From positions 1 through 23,627 of the forward strand of contig NW_020312266.1 in the NCBI RefSeq assembly GCF_002999335.1: a stretch of DNA of 23,627 nt. Direction: 5' to 3'. The notes under the pieces were generated by a model. The model was given only the letters and a program-made list of their open reading frames with translations. It made no database searches and was not told the origin of the DNA. Shown in pieces: positions 19,353 through 23,627 of this stretch. Position 1 is the stretch's first letter. The number at the start of each line of letters is the position of its first letter. The stretch comes from Cyclospora cayetanensis. Lineage: Eukaryota > Apicomplexa > Conoidasida > Eucoccidiorida > Eimeriidae. The position numbers and the translations under genes were made by a program.

Positions 19353-19739
19353 TTAATTAATATTAATTAATCTTATTTTTATAGGTAATTTAGTATTAAA
19401 TATTTTAAAAATAGAAAATATTATATTTACTGGAATATTATAAAACTCTAAAAAAATAAAACCTGGTTTTAAAAAATATTGTGTATCGTATATAGAACCT
19501 TTTCCTCCGCCCATTCTAGTATCTAAAGGTTTTTTAGTTTGTATTCTATTAATAGTAATATTTAATTTATAGCATTTAATTTTTTTAATATTTTTTTGTA
19601 AATATTGTTTTATAAAATTAATATGTTTATTAGATAAAGTTCCATATTTAATATTTTGAATTGCTCAAATTCCATATATACATTTATGAAAATTTATTCC
19701 TTTATATTTTATATTTTTAGTAAATATAAATTTTTTCAT
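19353..19739 (-). CDS. rpl16: 50S ribosomal protein L16
   Basis: L16 helps place the A-site tRNA in the peptidyl transferase region; 128 residues with the TGA at 19665-19667 read as Trp. MKKFIFTKNIKYKGINFHKC replaces the usual start. NIKYGTLSNKHINFIKQYL matches 'L.a.eg.rltarQIEAaR.a'. The signature TKKPLDTRMGGGKGSIYDTQ matches 'ptKkP.etRMGkGKG....w.a.vkpG', and LKPGFIFLEF follows. The stop lies three bases before rps17 and the start five bases after rps3. Confidence 0.96.
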
Positions 19740-19744
19740 TTAAT

Positions 19745-20371
19745 TTAATTTAAAAATAATCATATTTTAACACCTAATAATCCGTATTTAGTAGGAATAC
19801 TAATACAATTATATTTTATATATAAATTTTTATTTTGTAAAGAACTTTCATTAAATTTAAATGTTTCTAATTTTGCCATTTGAGCTCCATTTATTCTACC
19901 TGAAATTATACATTTAAACCCTTTTATTTTATGTATATTATTTATTAATAATATAAGTTGTGGAATAATTTTTCGTAAAGAAATTTTAGTAAATAGAATT
20001 TTATTAGTTAAATATTTTAAAATAAAATTAGTAGATAATAATGGATATTTTAAACATACAAAATTAAATCCAATTTTAATATGTTTAGTATAATTCTTTT
20101 TTAAAAAATTTAAAAAATATAATTGAATATAATATTTATTATTTATATAATTTAATTTAGAAAATAATATTATATTATATATGCAATAATTAGTATAAGA
20201 ATAATTATTATTTATATATAAAATATTTAATTGCTTTTTAAATTTAATAAATCTTTTTAAATTTAAAAAATAATTTATATTTTTATAAATGTATCTATAA
20301 TTATTTCATATATTATTATAATATGGAAAATTTTTTGAACGAAAAATTAAAGCATTTACTATTTGTCCCAT
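19745..20371 (-). CDS. rps3: 30S ribosomal protein S3
   Basis: S3 lines the mRNA entry channel; 208 residues with two UGA codons read as Trp (20306-20308 and 19760-19762). MGQIVNALIFR stands for 'MGqKinP.g.Rlg'. Its typical neighbour Trp in 'w.s.Wya' is one of the UGA sites. The KH domain is reduced to an Asn-rich stretch. The C-terminal domain is plain: FKCIISGRINGAQMAKLETFKF followed by PTKYGLLGVKI-W-LF corresponds to 'v.i.GRLnGAEiAR.E....G' and 'T.yG.iGVKvWi'. The second UGA is exactly the conserved Trp, five codons before the stop. rpl22 is missing between this gene and rps19. Confidence 0.95.
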
Positions 20372-20379
20372 AATATTAT

Positions 20380-20658
20380 TTAATTTTTTATTAAAGTATT
20401 TAATTTAATATTAAATTCTGAATAAGAAAATTTATTTTTCTTTTTAAAAATAAATTTTTTTAATCTAAATCCTATTTTTTTTTTATTAATATTAATAGGT
20501 ATATACTTTTTTCCATTATATACTTCTATTATTTTCCATAGAAATAAAGGTATTATTATAGTTAAATTATAATTAGTTTTAAAATGTTTACTATTTAATT
20601 TAGATATACGTAATACATCTTTTGAAATATATATTCGTTTATAATATATTTTTATCAT
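20380..20658 (-). CDS. rps19: 30S ribosomal protein S19
   Basis: S19 sits in the 30S head; 92 residues as usual. The pattern KTNYNLTIIIPLFL matches 'ktwsR.stI.P.mi'. IEVYNGKKYIPININKKKIGFRLKKF matches 'i.VhNGk.hvPv.itd.mvGHKLGeF', with NGK and IP intact. No UGA is used. It lies four bases after the rpl2 stop and eight bases before the rps3 start. Confidence 0.95.
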   Translation of the reverse strand: MIKIYYKRIYISKDVLRISKLNSKHFKTNYNLTIIIPLFLWKIIEVYNGKKYIPININKKKIGFRLKKFIFKKKNKFSYSEFNIKLNTLIKN

Positions 20659-20662
20659 ATTT

Positions 20663-21451
20663 CTATTTTTTTAAAATTAATTTCATACTATATTTATTAT
20701 TTTTTCTAGTTTTAACACCTCGTGAAATAACTCCCCAAGGTGAATATGCAGAACAACGACCTATAGAATTTTTTCCTTCTCCTCCTCCATGAGGATGATC
20801 GCATGCATTCATAGCAACTCCACGAACTTTAGGACGTTTTCCTAAATTTCTAGAATCTCCAGCCTTAATTTTTTTTAAATTAAGTAATATTAAATTAAGT
20901 TCCCCTAAAATACAAAAAACATTTTTATCTAATAATCTAATTTCACCTGAAGGTAATTTAATTGTAGCATACTTTTTTCCTATATAAATTAAAAAGGCAC
21001 TAATTTTAGAATTTTTAACAAAAATTGCTCCTTTAGTAGGTAAATGCTCAATATTATGAATTCAACTGCCGCAAAGTATATTTTTTATAGGCATAATATT
21101 ACCAAATTTTAAAGGAATTGTATATCCTATATATATAATATCTCCTTCTTTTGTATTTTTTGTAATTGGAAAATATTTATATTGAGTTTGTAAAATACTA
21201 TTTAAACATATTACTTTATAAATATATCTTTGTAATTTAATATCTATTACTTTTTTAATAATTTGTACTTTAAGTATTTTATTATTAAAATTTAATATAT
21301 TTTTTTTAAAAATATAATTATAATTTATATTTTTTAATTGAATATTTTTAATAAATAATCCTTGTTTATTTCTTATAGTAATATGTCCTTTATTATTTCT
21401 TCCGTAAACTCTAGTTAAAATATATTTATTTCGTTTACAATATATATACAT
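20663..21451 (-). CDS. rpl2: 50S ribosomal protein L2
   Basis: L2 is essential for peptidyl transferase assembly; 262 residues with the TGA at 21062-21064 read as Trp. The N-terminal OB-like domain includes GRNNKGHITIRNKQG (family 'GRNn.GriT.rhrGGGhK'). After NIMPIKNILCGS comes the UGA codon and IHNIEHLPTKGAI ('G..iHniE..PGkGgql'). Conserved later parts are YATIKLPSGEIRLL and RPKVRGVAMNACDHPHGGGEG; the last is the near-invariant catalytic-region motif with its histidine. It ends KTRKNNKYS, with TAG as stop. Trp near the C-terminus (SPWG) uses TGG, so both Trp codons occur in one gene. Confidence 0.97.
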
Positions 21452-21468
21452 TTTATAAATAATTTTTA

Positions 21469-22107
21469 TTAAATTAAAAATATTATATAATTAAAATTAA
21501 TAAAAGTAAAAAAATTTAATAATTTAATATCTATTAAATTATAATTTTTTTTTATATATGTTATATTATTACATAAAATATATATTAATTTATTATAAAA
21601 TAATCCTTTTATTCTTTTTTGTTTATTTAAATATTCATTAATATTTTCAAAAGTATATAATATAGGTGAAATAAATATAAAAGAAATATAAGTTCGTTTA
21701 TTTAAAAGTAGATAAAAAAAAGTTATTTTTTTTTTTTTAGTTTGTAACTTAATATCTATTATTTTATTTATTGGTCCAAATAATTTACTACCTCCTCTCC
21801 ATAAAGGAGATTTAAATGAACCTGCACGTGCTCTTCCTAATCCTTTTTGTTGCCAAGGTTTTTTAGTAGATTTAGATAATTTATTTCTAGTTATAATATT
21901 ATTTTTTTTAATACGATGTATTATGTTTATTAAAATATAATAAGTATTATTTAAATATTTAATAAAATTAAAAAAAGAAATATTATACTTATTAAAATAA
22001 ATATATTTTATATTAAAATATTTATTTTTATAAAATAAATATTCAAGATTAAATAAATTTAAAGGATATATAAAATTTAATTTATGTGATATAAAAAAAT
22101 TATTCAT
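21469..22107 (-). CDS. rpl4: 50S ribosomal protein L4
   Basis: L4 lines the peptide exit tunnel; 212 residues. The diagnostic block is [19 protein letters not shown] followed by [13 protein letters not shown], matching 'g.GkKPwrQKGTGrARaGSirSP.wrGGg.vfGP'. The arginines and glycines of the tunnel loop are all present. N- and C-terminal parts are very divergent. It is the first protein gene of the long - strand ribosomal block, 40 bases after trnP, and rpl2 follows directly after 17 bases; the rpl23 gene that separates them in Plasmodium apicoplasts is not there. Confidence 0.96.
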   Translation of the reverse strand: MNNFFISHKLNFIYPLNLFNLEYLFYKNKYFNIKYIYFNKYNISFFNFIKYLNNTYYILINIIHRIKKNNIITRNKLSKSTKKPWQQKGLGRARAGSFKSPLWRGGSKLFGPINKIIDIKLQTKKKKITFFYLLLNKRTYISFIFISPILYTFENINEYLNKQKRIKGLFYNKLIYILCNNITYIKKNYNLIDIKLLNFFTFINFNYIIFLI

Positions 22108-22146
22108 AATATATATATTAATGTATAATAATACTATATTAAATTT

Positions 22147-22220
22147 TCGGAATAATAGGATTTGAACCTATGACTTTCTATTCCCAAAATAGAGGCGCTA
22201 CCTGACTACGCTATATTCCG
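22147..22220 (-). tRNA. trnP-UGG: tRNA-Pro (anticodon UGG)
   Basis: The reverse strand gives acceptor CGGAATA with TATTCCG, discriminator A, D arm GCGTAGTCAGGTAGCGC, anticodon arm TCTAT TTTGGGA ATAGA (anticodon UGG) and T arm ATAGG TTCAAAT CCTAT. It is the gene nearest the start of the rpl4 block. Confidence 0.95.
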
Positions 22221-22238
22221 TATATAACTATATAATAG

Positions 22239-22311
22239 TACCCTCAAAGGAATTTGAATCCTCGTTTTCTTCCTGAAAAAAAGATGTCCTAGACCACTAG
22301 ACGATAAGGGC
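22239..22311 (-). tRNA. trnE-UUC: tRNA-Glu (anticodon UUC)
   Basis: The reverse strand gives GCCCTTATCGTCTAGTGG, the typical plastid trnE 5' part, anticodon arm TCTTT TTTTCAG GAAGA (anticodon UUC) and T arm GAGGA TTCAAAT TCCTT. The first pair is G:U, as is usual in plastid tRNA-Glu. In photosynthetic plastids it also starts tetrapyrrole synthesis; apicomplexans use a different route for that. Confidence 0.95.
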
Positions 22312-22341
22312 TTTTAAAATATTCTCTATATAAATAGAATA

Positions 22342-22413
22342 GGGTTGTTAGCTTAATGGTAGAGTACTCGGCTTTTAACCGAAAGGTTCTGGGTTCAATT
22401 CCCAGACAACCCA
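22342..22413 (+). tRNA. trnK-UUU: tRNA-Lys (anticodon UUU)
   Basis: The forward strand gives acceptor GGGTTGT with ACAACCC, discriminator A, D arm GCTTAATGGTAGAGT, anticodon arm CTCGG CTTTTAA CCGAA (anticodon UUU) and T arm CTGGG TTCAATT CCCAG. It has no intron or matK. It is the only + strand gene among ten clustered tRNAs. AAA lysine codons are among the most used in this genome. Confidence 0.97.
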
Positions 22414-22425
22414 TATATATAATTA

Positions 22426-22500
22426 CGGAAATAACGAGACTTGAACTCGCATCATCACCGCGACAGGGTGTTATTTTATCCTAATTAAAACTATATTTCC
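22426..22500 (-). tRNA. trnD-GUC: tRNA-Asp (anticodon GUC)
   Basis: The reverse strand gives acceptor GGAAATA with TATTTCC, discriminator G, anticodon arm ACACC CTGTCGC GGTGA (anticodon GUC) and T arm GCGAG TTCAAGT CTCGT. The discriminator G is the identity element expected for tRNA-Asp. Confidence 0.95.
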
Positions 22501-22507
22501 TATATCT

Positions 22508-22592
22508 AGGAGAGAAAGGGATTTGAACCCTTGTATATAATATATATGTCAAATTAGCAATTTGATACTTTAAACCACTCAGTCACCTCTCC
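22508..22592 (-). tRNA. trnS-GCU: tRNA-Ser (anticodon GCU)
   Basis: The reverse strand folds as a class II tRNA: acceptor GGAGAGG with TCTCTCC (one G:U), D arm TGACTGAGTGG, anticodon arm TCAAA TTGCTAA TTTGA (anticodon GCU), a long extra arm made of ATATATAT sequence and T arm AAGGG TTCAAAT CCCTT. It reads AGY serine codons; trnS(UGA) at 10430 covers UCN. Confidence 0.94.
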
Positions 22593-22612
22593 TTTTTTTA
22601 TTTAAAAAAAAA

Positions 22613-22697
22613 TGAATTGAATCAGATTTGAACTGATGGAGATAAAATTATCGACGGAGTTACAGTCCGCTCCTATAGACCGCTCAGGCATCAATTC
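22613..22697 (-). tRNA. trnY-GUA: tRNA-Tyr (anticodon GUA)
   Basis: The reverse strand gives acceptor GAATTGA with TCAATTC, discriminator A, anticodon arm GCGGA CTGTAAC TCCGT (anticodon GUA), a bacterial-type long variable arm (GATAA/TTATC) and T arm ATCAG TTCAAAT CTGAT. Confidence 0.95.
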
Positions 22698-22706
22698 TTT
22701 TTATAA

Positions 22707-22779
22707 TATACCTGAAAAGAATTGAACTTTTGAAAAATGGATTATGAGCCCACCGCTTTTACCACTCAGCCACAGGTAC
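22707..22779 (-). tRNA. trnM-CAU: tRNA-Met (anticodon CAU), loop resembling the initiator
   Basis: The reverse strand gives acceptor GTACCTG with CAGGTAT (first pair G:U), D arm GCTGAGTGGTAAAAGC, anticodon arm GTGGG CTCATAA TCCAT (anticodon CAU) and T arm AAAAG TTCAATT CTTTT. The loop CTCATAA and the G-rich 5' stem strand resemble initiator tRNA. The 3' strand is UCC rather than CCC and the first pair is not the usual C:A mismatch, so initiator or elongator is not settled. Confidence 0.9.
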
Positions 22780-22803
22780 TTATTTTATATAAAAAAATTA
22801 AGG

Positions 22804-22890
22804 TAAGGATGAAGGGACTTGAACCCTTAAAGTTTTTTAAAACTTACGGATTTTAAGTCCGTTGTGTTTACCAAATTTCACCACATCCTC
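22804..22890 (-). tRNA. trnL-UAA: tRNA-Leu (anticodon UAA)
   Basis: The reverse strand is class II: acceptor GAGGATG with CATCCTT (one G:U), discriminator A, anticodon arm ACGGA CTTAAAA TCCGT (anticodon UAA), extra arm AAGTTTTAAAAAACTTT and T arm AAGGG TTCAAGT CCCTT. There is no group I intron, which many plastid genomes and some apicoplasts carry in this gene. Confidence 0.94.
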
Positions 22891-22903
22891 AATAATTAGT
22901 AGT

Positions 22904-22974
22904 AGATAGTACTCAGAGTTGAACTGAGATAAAAAGATTTGCAATCTTTTGCTATACCTTTAAGCTATACTATC
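22904..22974 (-). tRNA. trnC-GCA: tRNA-Cys (anticodon GCA)
   Basis: The reverse strand gives acceptor GATAGTA with TACTATC, discriminator U (the tRNA-Cys identity base), anticodon arm AAAGA TTGCAAA TCTTT (anticodon GCA) and T arm CTCAG TTCAACT CTGAG. Confidence 0.95.
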
Positions 22975-22978
22975 AATG

Positions 22979-23053
22979 GGGTAAATGACGGGAATTGAAC
23001 CCGCTTTAAATAAATTCACAATTTATTGTCTTTACCATTTGACTTCATTTACC
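22979..23053 (-). tRNA. trnH-GUG: tRNA-His (anticodon GUG)
   Basis: The reverse strand gives acceptor GGTAAAT with ATTTACC, base 73 C, anticodon arm ATAAA TTGTGAA TTTAT (anticodon GUG) and T arm GCGGG TTCAATT CCCGT. The extra G at position -1 that identifies tRNA-His does not seem to be encoded (the base there is A), so it may be added after transcription. It lies four bases from trnC. Confidence 0.94.
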
Positions 23054-23087
23054 TTTTTTATTAATTAAAAATTATATATATATAATT

Positions 23088-23627
23088 TTAATGTAAATAA
23101 TATTGTATTATTAATAAATTATTATAACTATTAAAAGTATAATTATTTATTTGTGAATAAAAAATACTTAAACATGTTTTTTTACATATATATACATTTA
23201 AATTACATTTAATAGTTTTAATATATTTTATATATAAATTTTTTTTACATAATTTAAATATAAAACTAGATTTAGAAGATAAACTAATTATATCACCAAT
23301 TTTAATTAAAAAGCTAGGATTTGTAATTAATTTAAAATTAACAAAAAAATATCCATGTACTATTAATTGTCTTGCCTGTGCTATAGTAATAGAATATCCT
23401 ATATTAAAAAGTATTTTATCTAAACGTGCCTCAATAATAGTAGATATATTAAATTTTTTATAATTATATTTATGTATAAATAAGATATATTTTTTAATTA
23501 ATTTTTCAGTTAATGAGAAAGTAAATTTTAATTTTTGCTTTTCAAGTAATTCTAATAAATAAAAAGATATAATTGCTTTATTATTTTTTATAAAATTTTT
23601 ATTTAAAATAGAATATTTAGTTGAAAA
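23088..23627 (-). CDS. rps4: 30S ribosomal protein S4 (5' end missing)
   Basis: S4 nucleates 30S assembly. The frame is open to the end of the window, so the N-terminal 20 or so residues are outside; 179 residues are visible. LLELLEKQKLKFTFSLTEKL corresponds to 'l.ekqklr..YGl.Ekql'. The S4 RNA-binding domain is clear: STIIEARLDKILFNIGYSIT followed by AQARQLIVHGYFFVN ('RLDnvvyR.Gfa.tr.eArQlv.HgHi.vNg'), then KIGDIIS. The C-terminal 60 residues are longer and more diverged than usual, with several Cys. It uses no UGA in the visible part. In other apicoplasts rps4 lies close to the rRNA repeat, consistent with its place at the window edge. Confidence 0.95.
   Translation of the reverse strand, partial: FSTKYSILNKNFIKNNKAIISFYLLELLEKQKLKFTFSLTEKLIKKYILFIHKYNYKKFNISTIIEARLDKILFNIGYSITIAQARQLIVHGYFFVNFKLITNPSFLIKIGDIISLSSKSSFIFKLCKKNLYIKYIKTIKCNLNVYICKKTCLSIFYSQINNYTFNSYNNLLIIQYYLH

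Noticed and set aside
22525..22550. TA-rich alternating tracts (here and at many other places) as repeats or a replication origin
   Set aside because: Such tracts are expected by chance in DNA this rich in A+T, and this one is the extra arm of trnS(GCU). No longer repeat unit or strand-asymmetric array was seen.
1..23627. Mitochondrial, Mycoplasma or insect-endosymbiont origin, which also combine low GC and UGA = Trp
   Set aside because: The sufB-rpoB-rpoC1-rpoC2-rps2 and rpl4-to-tufA layout, the split beta' subunit and the reduced gene set are those of apicoplasts. No respiratory genes, no bacterial biosynthesis genes and no rpl3/rpl22/rps13-type full operons are present.
1..23627. CRISPR arrays, insertion sequences, phage or defence systems
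   Set aside because: No repeat-spacer pattern, transposase or related motif was found on either strand; all space is accounted for by plastid genes.

Overview
This window is a large piece of an apicoplast genome, the relict non-photosynthetic plastid of apicomplexan parasites. The evidence is an extremely A+T-rich and compact sequence, a gene set of sufB, rpoB/rpoC1/rpoC2, clpC, tufA, ribosomal proteins and plastid-type tRNAs, and no photosynthesis genes. UGA is used inside genes at positions where the families carry tryptophan (20 codons that I located). With rpl11 present and no rpl23 between rpl4 and rpl2, this points to a coccidian-type apicomplexan (Toxoplasma/Eimeria/Cyclospora relatives). 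I cannot name the species from the sequence alone. sufB (5' end missing) lies at one edge and rps4 (5' end missing) at the other. In known apicoplasts these two genes flank the rRNA inverted repeat, so the window should be nearly the whole protein-coding single-copy region. No rRNA is seen.

Layout. Positions 1-10148 (+): sufB, rpoB, rpoC1, rpoC2 in two reading frames, and rps2, which is an Fe-S assembly gene followed by an RNA polymerase block. Positions 10172-14212 (-): four small basic ORFs that I propose by eye are divergent rpl20, rps16, rpl19 and rps18; also trnS(UGA), trnG, clpC, rpl11, trnW and trnQ. The two blocks converge near 10.16 kb. trnF is alone on + at 14227. Positions 14312-22107 (-): a 45-codon ORF, then, against the coordinate direction, tufA, rps7, rps12, rps11, rpl36, rps5, rpl6, rps8, rpl14, rps17, rpl16, rps3, rps19, rpl2 and rpl4. 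This is a condensed str/S10/spc/alpha cluster transcribed rpl4 to tufA. Positions 22147-23053: ten tRNAs, all on - except trnK. Positions 23088-23627 (-): rps4.

Function. The genes serve expression of the organelle genome (bacterial-type RNA polymerase, ribosome, EF-Tu, tRNAs), plus two genes with output outside expression: sufB (Fe-S cluster assembly) and clpC (Clp AAA+ chaperone, protease or import motor). Fifteen tRNA genes are visible. Thr, Val, Ala, Arg, Asn, Ile and a second Leu are absent and probably lie in the rRNA repeat outside the window. There is no gene-free stretch over 300 bases. The longest, about 160 bases between trnF and tufA, holds the 45-codon ORF. I saw no clear promoters, ribosome binding sites, terminators, insertion sequences or CRISPR arrays.

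Most worth a second look: the rpoC2 break at a run of eight A residues that includes a possible -1 slip site; the four cryptic ribosomal protein candidates; a ClpC whose first ATPase domain has lost its Walker B acid and arginine finger; and use of UGA as Trp with only a CCA-anticodon tRNA-Trp visible.
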